Shown piece after piece: positions 38,954-51,960 of a stretch of 64,000 bases of DNA. Every line of letters starts with the position of its first letter. The stretch's first letter is position 1. The DNA lies in the NCBI GenBank assembly GCA_020002185.1, contig JAHLWY010000274.1, forward strand, positions 1 to 64,000, written 5' to 3'. Origin of the DNA: Paraescarpia echinospica. Lineage: Eukaryota > Annelida > Polychaeta > Sabellida > Siboglinidae. The position numbers were made by a program, and so were the translations under genes. The notes beneath the pieces were generated by a model. The model did no database searches, was not told the DNA's origin, and worked only from the letters and a program-made list of their open reading frames with translations.

Positions 38954-38959
38954 AACACC
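38954..38959. repeat. target-site duplication, right copy (AACACC)
   Basis: Directly after ...CATTACTACT, identical to 17,723-17,728. Confidence 0.88.
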
Positions 38960-39960
38960 AGATCCCACAACATTTCAATTTTGTGGACTTCAAGGCCGCA
39001 TTTGACACTATTTGGATGGATGCATTATGAAAGATGCTGAGACTTATGTGATGCACCCCAAAATGACACCGCTGATAAAGGCCTTGTATGAGAGTATCGA
39101 ATGTGCTGTTACCATTATCACTAATGGTTAGTGGTCGGATTGGTTCAAAGTTGAAATAAAAGTGAGGCATGGTTGTTTGATATCACCTATCCTCTTCAGC
39201 TTTTTCCTCAAGTTCGCTATGGCTGGCCTGAAGAGCTTACCTAATGAATTCAAACTAAATACAGACCTCAGTTTTGACATTAGGTATGCTGACGACACAA
39301 CATCAATATCTGTCAAGTTCGAGAAACTACTATTTGCAACTGAAGAGCTTCAAGCAGCCTATATCAAATAGGGTGTGAAAATCAACATCTCCAAAGGCAA
39401 AGTAATCACCTCATCAGAGAAGCATATCATCCTGGAAAATAAAGAACTCGAGACTGTGAGAGAGTTCTGCTTCCTAGGCAGCATAGCACCTTCTACAGAG
39501 AGAGACATTGAGAGGGAACAGCTTTAGCATCAGCAGCTTTTGGCAGATTCAAAAATAACATATTTTCAGAGCATCTCAATACGAATGAAAGCCAGACTAT
39601 AGGGGGCCCTTGTACTGCCTATAGCAATCTATGGTGCAGAAATCTGGACACTATGATCGCACAACACGCAGTCTCTTGAAGTTTTTGAGATATGCCCTAT
39701 GAAATAGCCAGATCAGAGAGGAGACATAGAAGATTCCGGTAGTTTGGACATGTCTGCCGTATGTCAAACGAAAACCTCATCAAAATAACTTTCAATGAAG
39801 ACTTTAAAAGATACAGAAATAGAGGAAAGCCACGGAAGAGGCGGAGTGATCAAGTTAGACAGGACACTGGACTCCCGCTGTTAACAGCAGAGCGGTGCAC
39901 TCTAGACAGGACGAAATGGAGAATAGCGATGGGTCAAATTGGCATTTAAGTGTAAGTGTT
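38954..39960 (+). mobile_element. old LINE reverse transcriptase remnant, right part
   Basis: Continues the RT interrupted at 17,728: FVDFKAAFDTIW, VRHGCLISPILFSFFLKF, the catalytic RYADDT, then KINISKGKV and EFCFLGS, and a C-terminal FGHVCRMSNENL and RKRRSDQVRQDTG. It contains several stops and frameshifts. The clade is uncertain (non-LTR, RTE or related). Confidence 0.85.
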
Positions 39961-41392
39961 GTTAAATGTAAATTCAGCAGCTGTCAACGTACGGTTTAAT
40001 AGTGTTCTGGTTGTTTAAATTGATCAAATTTATTTGCATTTCTTTCGCGTCATGCATCATACCATTTCAAATGATACAAGTTTACTTATGTTGTGCTTAC
40101 AAATAATGTTGTTATTTATGACTAAATCGAAACAGATGTATGTTCAATGGTATCGAATTTGTTTTTGTGGGATCACATGTATTGAGAATACTTCACATCT
40201 AGTTTGACAGGGAACACATGGTCAAACATACTCAACAACATATTTTGATTTACAATTTTGTTTCTGACTTAACCATACGAAAATTCTTAACAGTCCCAGC
40301 AACATACATAAAATGCTGGTTAAACCAATATTTTACGTTTACGGTAACAATTGCCGTACAAGCAATGATACCACAACAATGACATTTTTAAAATAAATCT
40401 TGGCACAACAGTTACAACAACGTATGCCTTTCGCCTTTCGCACTGATCTATTTATTGAAAAAGAGGCGGTACATGTGCATGATGTAATCGTGAAATTAAA
40501 TTATCATTGACCACTTATTAATAACAATATGTTATCTTTACCGTTTGCCACAAACGTTATAATTTAATACAATTGGCGCCTCCATAATATCAACACGTAC
40601 TGTTCAAATATATCATAATCATCCAGAATTTGGTTTTGTCTTTGCTAGACTGTCCTATACACTGCTGACATTGGTTGGTGATGCTATTTGGCATAGCATT
40701 TCCAATTCTTTACATCCAGCTTTCCCTACCTGCTTCCCTATCTGCTCTCCCTCGTGTGTCCTTTACCTTCTCGGCGTATTACTTGTTATCACGCTTGTCA
40801 GCAATGAAATCATCGTCTATATACATAACATTTTATGCGTATTTGATTATCTTTCATATGTGAGGTGAACAGTGGCACTATCGTCAATAATATCGTTTTG
40901 TGTGACATCAGTGGTGATTATATCATTAGTGGTGGCTGTGTTGTCAGTTGTGGCTATGTCAGTTAAGCTGCGCCAGCAATAGCGGTATGAACCTTGAACA
41001 TTATGATGTATGTTGATGTCATGCACGGACATATATGTTGGAGCGTCGTTGGCGTAGCAACATCCAGACAAACAAGATCTGTTTCGCATGTACGTTTGAC
41101 CACAACTTGAGACCATACCGTGAACGGTCATGATAGCGGTTCTTCACCTTTTTTGTTGTGATCCAAATTTCGACTGCGGGACTTGTTTGACATGCTTTCA
41201 TGAAGTTAACTTGTGATAAATAATAAATTAAATGATGCAATACATATGCATACCTAAAGTAAATGAGAAATTATAACATTTATTAAATGTCAATGCTAAA
41301 GTACAAGAGAGCGCCACTCGTTGGCTATTGACGTAGGAAGAAGACATTCATTTCAAGTAGAACGCTGAAATGGCTGATGAAGATTTCGACAA
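39961..41392. other. no feature recognised
   Basis: AT-rich DNA with no coding pattern. A stretch near 40,875-40,960 has short GTGGT-rich repeats only. Confidence 0.5.
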
Positions 41393-44326
41393 TAGTCCAG
41401 TGGCTCAACCAGAACACTTTGCAATGCCCCCTTAAAATTATGTCTTTGTTTTTTGGTTAGTCTTTGTCATCTAGTAACAAAATTAACTGGGTGTGGACTT
41501 CACACCGCTTGCTTTTTTCAAAATCCAAGATGGCCGACAAGATGGCCGCCGAAAATAAAGGGCATAACTTCTGAACGAATTGTCTTAGGAAAGTGATCTT
41601 CGGATCTAGACATAGGTTTTTGGAGGTACGAAATCTGTTTCTGAGGATTTCATCAAGATTGGTTGAGTTCATATTACCAAAAAATCCAATATGGCTGCCA
41701 TAACGACTGCCAAAATGCACAAATCTTTAAAATCCTTAAAAGTGGCATAATTTTGGAACTAGGTGACATAGACCCGACGATATATGGTTTTCGGGGTCAG
41801 AGATTCCGATTCCGGTGTGCTCGTGACGATTTGAGGAATCACTGTGCTGCCAAATGATTGTATGTTCTGCAAAATGAATGTTTGAAGGCTAAATACCTGA
41901 AGCCAACAACTATTGTTGGTATTTGTTTGTTTATAAAATTATTAAAATTGAAACTGTAATATGAAATGAACAGTCTATTTATTAATTACAATCAACTATG
42001 AACTCCTTAGCCCTTGTCAGTTAACATGTAATGTCAATGACCGTGACTTGTGACTGTTTCAGAAAACCTACATATCAAGAATAAGTTTCAAATTACTGGC
42101 AGACATGAACATATTATTTTAACTTCATGATAGAACGCATCAGGTAACTGTAACCAACACTATCCAAGTAGAGTACAACTATTAGATGATCAAATGAAAC
42201 AATTATGCAAAACATATCAATAGTATCAAAACGCCTTCTCTGTGTGTTATGTAACATTATGGCACGTTATACTCATCAATGACATGCTGACTCTCATCTG
42301 ACACATCCTCGTCATCTCCATCCTCAGAAGAAGCTTTCTTATTGAATGGGTTGTTGCATTCAAGTCCTCCCCCACAGGCACAGTAAATGGTGAATGCCTT
42401 TTGGCGTCCAGTACATCCGCAGTTGTTGTTTTTACAGACTCGCACTGACTCACGACCGCATCGTATGAGCTTGAATACTGACTCATCAGCTGGGGATACA
42501 CCACCAAAAAAAATGCGAGGAGATAGGGCTTTGTAGGCATAGTCTGCCTCCCATCCGACCTCTATTGGTTTGGGGGCAGAGGTTGTACTCGTTCCAATTT
42601 TCAACACCCACATGCGCTGGCGGCACTCTGTCATGGAGTTACACTTCAGCTTGCTAAAATAACATACAACCTTCAAAGCGGCTGCCTCTGTCTTGTCCTG
42701 CTCCATATCACCATCATCTTTACCGATATAGTGTCATGTTGCAATCCCTTCTTTGCTGTTGATATGACAGTTACCTTTTCAACTCCGTAAATGGCCGCCA
42801 CAGTATTACATCCATTTATGGCAAGCCGGGCAAAAACCAGTAAGATGATAGCGGAGTGCTTCTTCACTGTTGCTGGGATGTCAACATATGTTCGGCCATG
42901 GGTGGAAGACTACATGGTCATGGGACACTGCAGATTTTGAGCTGTAAAATGGTGGAGAAGTAATGCAAAGACATGATGATGGCTGCCTCCTTGCCTGCGT
43001 ACAGTTGAGCACTGAATCAAGTGGTGACTTCAGGTTGTGTTTATAGACCTTTGAAAACGTCGTGGCTCGCGCTGCTCGGGTGCTGCTCTTGGTTGAGTAA
43101 TCCACGTACCTGTTAAACGCCAGTTACACTTCACTTTCAAAGAGTTTGGAGGACAAGACGACTTTGAAGCCTTGAACAAACGTCTGGACTGACCCTTTTT
43201 CAGGCCAATCAATTGTCCAGAGAGCAGCGTAGATATCAATGTCCATAGTAGTCGGATAGCCCGAAGTCCTCAATGCCATTTCCAGAGCAAGGTTTTTCTT
43301 GGGCGTTGATTTGCCGGTCGCCGCTCTCATGCTCCCATATGGATGGAACATGGAGGGTGGGTAAGCTGCCAACTCGGTTGAGAGTATTTGTGGTAAGTCG
43401 ATATCTCTATTGCTAACTAGAGGACCTATGACACTGGCGTAGATGGCCTCCTTGTCCGAAACGTTGTGCTCTCCAACAAGAATGAGTTTTTCTCTGGGAA
43501 GCGAAGGTCACCATTCACTTGGAGAGCCTGCCATAACATTCCTCTTGCCGGGTGCTTTCAAACTGCTTCAGCTGCTCCTTGCCGATTTAATTTCAGTGAT
43601 AATATTGCGACAAGTGCAGCGTACTGTAGAGTCAGATATCACACATTTTGACCTAGCTATGGCATTATGAAGATTCTGGGTCCACAAATGACCTTTACCT
43701 TTGCCTTAGCATGTGTCTTTGAATCTCAGGTATACAGATGATGTACGTAGTTGGATTCGTCATCAAAACACATAAAATAAGCTTTGTTTCGCTTTTCCGC
43801 ATCTTTAACGCTCAAGTTCTAAAACATTTTAAGGTTTTCGGGATGTCAAATTACCTTGACCTTGACCTATTTGATATGATCTTGCCTTCTAAGCATCGCC
43901 AAACATACCCCAATGAAATCCACATTCTAAAAAACATGATTTTGATATCAACATCATCACTCTCTCTCATATGGTTACTAAATTGTAAGGATGTTTTGCG
44001 TTTTGGCGGCAATTTTGGATTTTTATACATAGGACTACGTTGAAACAAAAATTTCATGGCAGAAACGGATTCTCTGATCTCAAAGACCTATGCATGGACA
44101 CCAAGATCACCTTCCTCGGTCAATTCGTTCTGGAAGTATGCCATTTCTTGCATTTCGGCGGCCATTTTGTCGGCCATCTTGGATTTTGAAAAAGGCAAGC
44201 GGGTGTAAAGTGCACACCCAGTGGATTTTGTTACTTGATGAGATGGTCCAATTAAAAATGCAAAGAAATGATTTTAAGGGGACATTGCAAGTTTTGGGGA
44301 AAATATGTGGTTCTGCCACAGGACTA
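41393..44326. mobile_element. 2.9-kb TIR-bounded element (candidate DNA transposon)
   Basis: Diverged inverted repeats of about 400 bp: 41,393-41,800 against 43,850-44,326. They share TAGTCCWGTGGC ends, TTGCAATGYCCCCTTAAAAT and TTTCAAAATCCAAGATGGCC. A 3-bp CAA abuts both ends. The interior holds a decayed minus-strand gene. Confidence 0.7.
42257..43700 (-). pseudogene. decayed gene with Cys-rich C-terminus inside the TIR element
   Basis: Minus-strand fragments appear in order: a segment with PPSMFHPYGSMRAATGKSTPKK (43,372-43,124), an intermediate segment (42,867-42,673) and a 149-codon frame (42,706-42,257). The last contains LIRCGRESVRVCKNNNCGCTG, YCACGGGLECNNP and an acidic tail. The repeated C-x-C pattern and the Pro-Ser-Met-Phe motif match a family I have seen scattered in invertebrate genomes without an assigned function. 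Frames are broken. Confidence 0.5.
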
Positions 44327-44446
44327 CAACTTTTTAAGTATATTAGACCTACGCTAATTTATTTCATACCGGTGATAATTAGGAGGCAGGTATTCCGATA
44401 GATAAAGTGAAATGGGGGATAATCATGAAGACCAGTTAGAGGACAC

Positions 44447-44572
44447 GGATAAATGTGTGTATTTAACTTATTCGTGTAAATCCCAACTGGATAAATGTGT
44501 GTATTTAACTTATTCGTGTAAATCCCAACTGGATAAATGTGTGTATTTAACTTATTCGTGTAAATCCCAACT
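44447..44572. repeat. 42-bp unit repeated exactly three times
   Basis: Units start at 44,447, 44,489 and 44,531 with GGATAAATGTGTGTATTTAA and are essentially identical, so the expansion is recent. Confidence 0.95.
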
Positions 44573-46680
44573 GGGAAATGACTTCTAATTATGCTGCGCA
44601 TGAGCACCGGCTTAGTGCAACCATACCGTGTACTTTAATTATATGAGGTATGCCTCTCCATAGGCGTCGTATCGACCCATCTACTTAGCATTCTATCCGG
44701 CATCCGCGGCCCTAAAGGCAGAGCCCAACGTTCGATTAAAACTCGGGACAGTATAGTCGTCGAACGCAGCCCTCGTGTGGCCGTCTTCAGATGGGCATTA
44801 TTTACCTCGTTTGTAACTGTAAAGACCATTTTCCTAACTTAGTTTGGTACTGATCGGGTTTAGATCATATAGGTAATTCCTATCCAAATTATTATATTTC
44901 AAATATGTTCTTTTGGGCAAAGCGAGTTATTTGAAGTGCCGAGAGGGTGTATGTTCGGAAAAAAATATGTAGGTTATGGGCATAACCAAATCCCGCTTCT
45001 TGTATGATCCATATTAAAATGCAGGCCCATATTCTGCATGGGGTACTATGGGCGGAACATCACCGCAAATAACCTCCAACAGCATCCCCCACCACCACTC
45101 GGTTTTCGATGGCAGTCCGATATATAGCAGCAGAGGCTCCGTCTGAAACTTTCTACACTTGACACAAAAATATCTATGCAACGGTCCTGCAATAGATATG
45201 GTGATATCCGTTTGGAAACCCACCAATATATAAATCCTGGGTACGCCCCTTTACGTTAATAGCAACTTTTTCATGTCGACATTAGTGTGTGTATTCTGAT
45301 GGTGAGGACCGTTGTGGATGCCATTCCAACTGCAAGAACATAATAATTATATACGGAATGCACAAAGTCGCTCCTATATACCTTAAGACGGTGAAGGGAG
45401 TTGTTGAAGCCTGGTGCTGGAACGGGCACGGCCTGATGGTGGCGACTATAAATTGTCAGCTGAAGACGGCGAGCCCAGTTACGGCAATAACCGAATAAGG
45501 AGGATCTCGAAGACTCGGCAAGAGAGGAGTTCATCGATGAACCGGTGCACCCCCGTTCTTGGTTAGTTTTCCCAGCTATTACACGTCAGTTATCATCGTT
45601 GGTGAACACTGGCGTAATTAACACTACAGAGTAGGAATACTTTGTTGAAGAAATAAATGAAAAACCCTCGAAAACACCGATACTGCACGAAACAGAATGC
45701 ATAAACAACACGTGCTGCTATAAATCTAAATTTTATGGTGACATGCATTAATGAGAAGGTCAGCACAATATTTTATGGAAACGACACCCTAATGTTTAGT
45801 ATGTGCCCGACAACAAAATCATAATAGCCGAACTCACTATTGTGTTAAATGTCAAGCCACATTGAAGGACAACTTGATATGTTGTTTTTGATCAAAACTA
45901 CGTTTCCAAAGCATTGTACTGTGTTATCCTCATTATACATCCTACCTTAGTTCTTAAACAATGTTAACAATTGCCTACAGTATGAATATTATATTGTCAG
46001 TTTAGATTGGCGTATTTTACGCAACACAACCTGGGCATGAGCTAAGTTATGCACCAATCAAGTGTACTCATTTAAAATCAATTTTCACAATAAATAATAC
46101 GCAACATTGTAAAATTCACCATGATGCGATATCTACAGCACACCCTGATAATGATTTCTCAAAAATTTTTCACGAATAATGTCTCTAAAAATATTAAACT
46201 TATATTTAAATCCCAGTGATGTCACGGTTGTAATGGCCGTGCATACAGGTGTTGATCTGCGGCTCAGGGTTTACTGTTAAGCATAAATTAATGCAGAGAC
46301 CCGTCACCCCGTCATTTCGACGGGCTGAGCTGGCCGGGAGTGGGTAAGAATTTGGACTGACGTGTACAAACCCGTCAACTATGTAATGACCCGAAGTAGC
46401 CCTTTATGTGTCACAGGCGCCGCACACGCGGATTGTGTCAATCCGTCATTTGGACGAGTAAAATTTCCGGGCACATGACGCATGGCGTTGTCATGACGGG
46501 CAAAATATTATTCTGCATTAGTCACCGCTGTTGGGTGATATTAGTATGTTATTTCATGCCAAAAGAAACAGCGTTTCCGGTGATATCGTATTCGCGGGTA
46601 TCGATTGGCAAGTCGGTGTATCTCACCCATATTTGTAGTTGAAAATATTTCGTTTTGATGACGTATAAACTAAACGAAAT
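44573..46680. other. no gene recognised; one possible short MITE
   Basis: 46,289-46,520 is bounded by inverted TAATGCAGA with nearby CCCGTCA on both sides and could be a small MITE. The rest shows nothing I can support. Confidence 0.35.
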
Positions 46681-46704
46681 GTGATATGTTTGTTAAATAT
46701 ATAC

Positions 46705-46870
46705 CCATGTTGGCCCAACGTTGGCCTATATCCTGCAACCAGAATAAGCTTACGTTGGCCCAACGTTGACCCAAACGTAAGTGTATTACAATTCCACGTT
46801 GGCCCAACACAAAAAACACGCAACCAGAATAAGCTTATGTGGGCCCAATGCAAAAACTACGCACACAGAA
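46705..46870. repeat. palindromic CGTTGGCCCAACG repeats
   Basis: GTTGGCCCAACG occurs near 46,708, 46,755 and 46,797, with GTGGGCCCAATG near 46,840. A further ACGTTGGCCCAATGTAGG lies at 47,268. CAACCAGAATAAGCTTA recurs between them. They can form hairpins and probably belong to one element interrupted at about 46,920-47,260. Confidence 0.7.
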
Positions 46871-46949
46871 CAAACCCAACGTTTGTTAATTGCCAGTATA
46901 TCTGCCAAGTTTTGTTGAATGAACTCCTGGTGATTTTCATCAGCGGTTA

Positions 46950-47215
46950 AGCACGCTTCCCGTGTCGTGCTGTGTCGTCGTGTTGTGTCTGGTCTTGACA
47001 TTGGAAAACGGAGTGTTGGGGGGGGGGTGTTGTTGACATTTTTTCGTCGCCGTGCCGCCGTAGACGACTATTTGCCGTATTTTTTCGCCGCCGCGCCGTT
47101 GTAACTTCAGCTTCTCTGCTGTCTCGTCTCGACATCGGAACACAGAGGAGGGACGGGAGCGGGCGGAGGGTGGAGTGCTGTTGAAATGTTTTCGCGGAAA
47201 TCCGAGAGATGGAGA
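46950..47215. repeat. dispersed repeat shared with 58.8-59.1 kb
   Basis: Contains CGCCGTTGTAACTTCAGCTTC, TCTGCTGTCTCGTCT and GTGCTGTTGAAATGTTTTCG, all also found at 58,860-59,090. It ends with CGGGAGAC...GGGAGACTCCC. Confidence 0.7.
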
Positions 47216-47574
47216 CCGGGAGACATATCCAAAATTCGGGAGACTCCCAACAAAGTACGGCCTACCCACGTTGGCCCAATGTAGGCTTGCTATTGCTATC
47301 TGGAAGAGAAAAAATTACTAGAATGAAAAAAATCAAATTTATAACAAATATCGCTTAAGCGGCCCGTTTTACAATATCCAAAGTGCGTATACTTTGAAAA
47401 CGGAAGTGAAACACTAATACTACGCGATTAGGCCTACTACCCCAGTGTCAAATGTGGCACAGGTGGCACCGTCTGACGGACAGGTTGTGAATTACAAAAA
47501 TGACAAGCAAATCCGAGCTGAGCTACCTTTACATCCGGGCAATTTAGACAATTGTCATCCTCCTTTGACAAAGA

Positions 47575-47810
47575 TGGTAGCGACAGAGGTAGATTACGCG
47601 TTTAGACCGTTGCTAATAGTTATATTGTGGCCACTTGCTATACTTGTTGGTGTTTGTTACGCTTTTTATAGACAGTCTTCGAACCGCAAATTACCATGGA
47701 AGCCCCTTTTGGACTATGCGTGGAATCCCAAAGTCGGCACCTGTTTCGATCGCAACAAACGGAGATGGGGTGAGTTTGAAAGTTCCGTCCGAAGAAGGAA
47801 GTTGTCATAG
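47575..47810 (+). CDS. uncharacterised ORF with one membrane span
   Basis: Seventy-eight codons from the ATG at 47575, with a hydrophobic stretch PLLIVILWPLAILVGVCYAF and a basic C-terminus. The same frame is open upstream to 47,418. It passes an acceptor-like CTACTACCCCAG (47,435-47,445), so it might be a host exon. No homology was recognised; it could be chance. Confidence 0.3.
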
Positions 47811-48300
47811 GCACAAGTTGATAGCAATATTGCTGTCGTAGTTAGATGGTTACCTTCTGCGAATATATATATGCCTTTCACTAGTTGCACCAAGAGCACA
47901 TTTATGACTGACTGGGACGGCTTGGGTTGACCCCGGCCCGAGTCCAATACATTGACAGGTGCGCTGTCGCGCCAAGGCCCGAGTTCACCTGTCAGCTTGT
48001 TGCCCTGTTTAATAAGATCCACAGCGCAAACGCTCTAGATGCCAAGTCTGCATTGGCGTAATGCGAGTCGAACAAACATGTCTTTATTTATCTATATATT
48101 AAAGTTGGCCCCTATAACTTGAATAGAACGCACCATTCTGAGATAAATAATTATAATATTATTTGTTCATATATGTTTGTAAATAAACATTCACACCAGT
48201 GTTCGAAATTACTGCCGACCCTGAGGCGATAGACCGTCAAACATTTCATCGGGTCAATAACTTTAAAAGATTTGTTTAATAAAAATAATGGAACACACTA

Positions 48301-48682
48301 GTATCCAGGCCAACCTCGATTTCGTCATTATAGAGCGACACGTTTGCCTAAATTTGATACCTCTGTGATTTAGTTTTATCATTCAACATCATCACATACA
48401 TATTTATATTATAAAAATATTGCGTCTTTTGGACACTTTGGAGGACCAAAGAGCAACTCGGGTTTGCGTTAGTGGGCGCCGGTGCGGCTGTGTGTTACTG
48501 CAGTGAGCGATATAGTAACATATGTTGTTGCAAACTGGGTCGCTCTTGGGCTTCACGAGAAGACGCGATATTTTTGTAACGTAAATATGCATGGGATGAT
48601 GTTGAATGCTGGAAATAAGACATGAATTATAAAAATTAGACCCAAAAAAATTATAACGATGAAGTCGGGTGGGCCTGGATAC
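48301..48682. mobile_element. 382-bp MITE with TA target duplication
   Basis: Inverted ends GTATCCAGGCC and similar bases beyond (ACCTCGATTTCGTC against ACCCGACTTCATC). TA flanks both ends (48,299-48,300 and 48,683-48,684), as in Tc1/mariner-type elements. Confidence 0.6.
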
Positions 48683-48789
48683 TAGACAAGTGCCATTAAT
48701 GCCATAATGGTGACATTTATGTACTTCTGAATTTGTTTATGTAAGCGTGGTACAAAAACAATTTGGAAAAACAACAAAATGTCGAGCTG

Positions 48790-49140
48790 ATCAATGCTGT
48801 TAGATCGATTGGTACTTCCAGCAAGTTCTGTAGAATGTGAAAGAGGCTTTATGACAGTGAAACGAGTGAAGAGATCAAGACTGAGTTTCGAAACTGCATG
48901 AAGCCATCAACTGTGTCAGCTATCATCACTATCCAGCTACATTCACCCGATATGGCTGAAATCAAACCCACATCCGGTCATTCCGGTGCGAGGATGTCCA
49001 ACTTCAAATCTGAGTTGGACTCGGACAGTGAGTCACTGTCAGAGTTCAGCTCAAATTCAGCTGGAGTCATTCAGTGACTGGAGCAAGTGTTTCATGGAGC
49101 CTGACAGTCCCGCTGCTCCTGCAGATGATGACAACAGTTC
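48790..49140 (+). pseudogene. hAT transposase C-terminal (dimerisation domain) remnant
   Basis: LPASSVECERGFMTVKRVKRS is the hallmark start of the hAT C-terminal dimerisation domain. After a stop (about 48,900) a second frame continues with a Ser/Asp-rich tail. The rest of the transposase is absent. Confidence 0.75.
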
Positions 49141-49279
49141 TGAGTAGACCCCTCCAGACACTTGTGTTGGAATTTGTAACATTTATGTTTTTTCTGTCAA
49201 TAATAAACTGTTGTCATTTTATACTTGCTGGTTCAATAATCTGAATATCATAAATTAATATGCAGGACAGACATGGCCT

Positions 49280-51960
49280 GAACTAGTATATTAATAATTG
49301 CAATGCATTCATCATCATCATCATTGTGCAGCCGTAATATCCCGTGGTTGGGCGAAGGCCTCAGCATGTCGTTTCCAAAATCTGCCTGTCTTGCGCTATC
49401 CTCTGCCAGATGGTGCCCTTCCAGTACTCGTCTAGTTCGTCTCTCCACCGTCTCGCCGGTCTTCCTCTAGATAATTTCCCTTCGTAAGGTCTCCAGGTTG
49501 TGACACACGATGTCCATATGTTATCTCGTAGTCTGCTAATGTGCCCTGCCCAGGTCCAATTCTGTCTTCTGCTTTGTTCTATTACGTCTATGACCTTTGT
49601 CTTCTGCCTTACTCAGATGTTTATTTTTCTCTCCCGATATGTGATGTTTAACATACTGCTTTCCATCTTTGTTTGTGCGGCTGCTAGCTTGTTCTTTGCC
49701 TGGATGCTCTGAGCGCCCATGTTTCCGCGCCGTATGTCATCGGTGGAAATACACATGAGTTGAAGACTTGTCTCTTCAAGCAGGTTCCAAAGTTACCCTT
49801 GACGATGTCGCGATGTTTGGCGAATGCTGTCCAGTCGGCAGTGGTCCTTCTTTGAATCTCCTTGTCTTGGTTTTTTCTCTGATACTGTATCGCTGTCCCA
49901 GATAGATGTAGCTTTCAATGTTCCCTATCTGCGTCGTGTTGATATATATTGGTGTGTCATTTTCTAGCATCACTTTTGTCTTCGATATGTTCATCTTGAG
50001 ACCTTGTTTTTCACTTTCATCAGCTAGCTCATGCAGCATTTTTTGTAGTTCTTGCGGTGTAATAGCACATATGAGTATGTCGTCAGCGAAGCGAAGATGG
50101 CTGAGATATTCTCTGTCTATCATCAAGCCTCTGGTTTCCCAGGTCAGTCTTCGGAATATGCTTTCGAGTGTTGCCGTGAACAGCTTGGGCGATATGGTGT
50201 CACCCTGTCATACTCCTCTCTTGATGTTTATCTTGTTGCTCTTTTTGTGTAGGTGGACTTAACCGAGCTGTTGGTGTAGATGTCTTTCAGGAGATCGATG
50301 TACACATCTATCCCATGTTCTTGAAGGGAGGTCAGTATTGCTTGAGTTTGCACCGACTCGAAAGCCTTCTTGTAGTCAACGAAAGCGATGCAGAGCGGGA
50401 TATTATATTCTTGGCACTTCTCTTTCAGTTGTTTTACGACGTGTATGTGGTCTGTCGTTGAGTACCTGCTTCTGAATCCTGCTTGCTCTCGTGGTTGGTT
50501 TTCGTTCAATGTCTTCTCTAGTCTATTCGTTAGTATCTTTGTGAGTAATTTATAGGTGTTTGATAATAGACATATCGGTTTGTAGTTCTTTAAGTCTTTC
50601 TTATTTGCCTTCTTGAAGATTATCACCATCTTTGCGTTCTTCAATGCGGTGGGTATTCGTCTTTCTGATAAGCATTTAGTATACAGCTTAGCCAGTGTCT
50701 TCGAGATGATATCTTCTCCTGCTTTTAATGTTTCAATGTTTACATGGTCGTTGCCTGATGTCTTCCCATTCTTCATATCTCTTAGCGCATCTTCCACTTC
50801 CCATGGTGTTATCTCTGGTACCTCTTTCTGGTCGGTGTGAATTATGGTACCCTGTTCACTGTCATATAGCTCGGTGTAGAATTCCTCTATTCGTTCCATG
50901 ATCATATCTTGGGTCTTGTATTTCTCTACCCTACTTGTCTAGAAGTGTAATCGGTCTGTCTTGGCGTAGTGCCTGCATTCTTCTTGCTTTCTTCAGGCTC
51001 TTGTTTGTACTTTCTGATGTCCTCCTTCGCTTTCTTTTTGATGGTCTTGCATATTTCTGCGTACTCTATTTGTTTTTTACGGTGGCCGTTATCCACCATT
51101 TCTCGTCGTTTCTTCGTCGGTGTCGGTGACAATATTCTCATCTTTACCTGCCTGTTGATTGCTTTGGCTGCACTTGTTGCACTTAGTTGGATCATCTGAG
51201 TGATGTTTTCGCTCATCGTGTCGATGTCTAGTTCCTGTAGTGTGTCGAATCGATTTTGCAGTTCGAGTTGGCATTCAATCTTTTTTCTTCCGATTTGTGT
51301 GGTATCTACACTCGGTGGTCTCTTGTTTCCCAACTTGTTCTTTTCAGCCTTGACGTCTAGTTTGATGTTGCTCATTACCATTCTGTGGTCACTTCCAATG
51401 TTGACTTGGCTGATGACAGTTACGTCAGTGACCATGTCTGGCTTGTTTGTCAGGATGTAGTCAATTTCGTTCTTTGTTTCCCCATTTGGGCTATTCCATG
51501 CCCATCTCCTCCCTGCTTTCTTCTGGAACATGGTATTCATGATTTTGTACTTTCTTGATGTTGCCCATTCTACCAATGTGTTGCCTCTTTCGTTTCTCAC
51601 ACCTAGACCAAATTTGCCTGTTGCCGTTTCCGAAATGTTTGTTCGTTTCCCTGCTTGCGCATTAAAGTCTCCCATCACTATCATGTAGTGGGTTGGCTTT
51701 TCTAAGGTCTCATCCATGTCGTTGTAGAAGTTGTCTGTGTCTTCTTCTGAGTATGATGTTGTTGGTGCATATACTTATACTATCTTCAGCTTGTAGAGAT
51801 TTGTTAGGCATAGAACAAGTTCTGCTACTCTGCGGCTGTTGCTGTTAACTCTCACTACAGTTGTATATTGTATTTCCATTTCTTGTTTATGAGAAAGCCT
51901 ACTCCAGCTTGGCCGCTATTCGCTGTGGAATGGTATAGTAGATGGCCGCTTTGTAAGGTA
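49280..51960 (-). mobile_element. RTE-type LINE, 5'-truncated and decayed
   Basis: Minus strand, in order: endonuclease (51,900-51,200: GVGFLIN-like start, MGDFNAQAG, NEIDYILTN, GSDHRMV), linker, RT (50,905-50,228: NYKPICLLSNTYKLLTKIL, REQAGFRSRYSTTDHI, CIAFVDYKKAFES), then RFADDILI (about 50,098), and a C-terminus ending in a (CAT)n run at 49,307-49,325. The RTE clade is inferred from these motifs and the absence of an ORF1. Frames are broken at several points. Confidence 0.88.
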
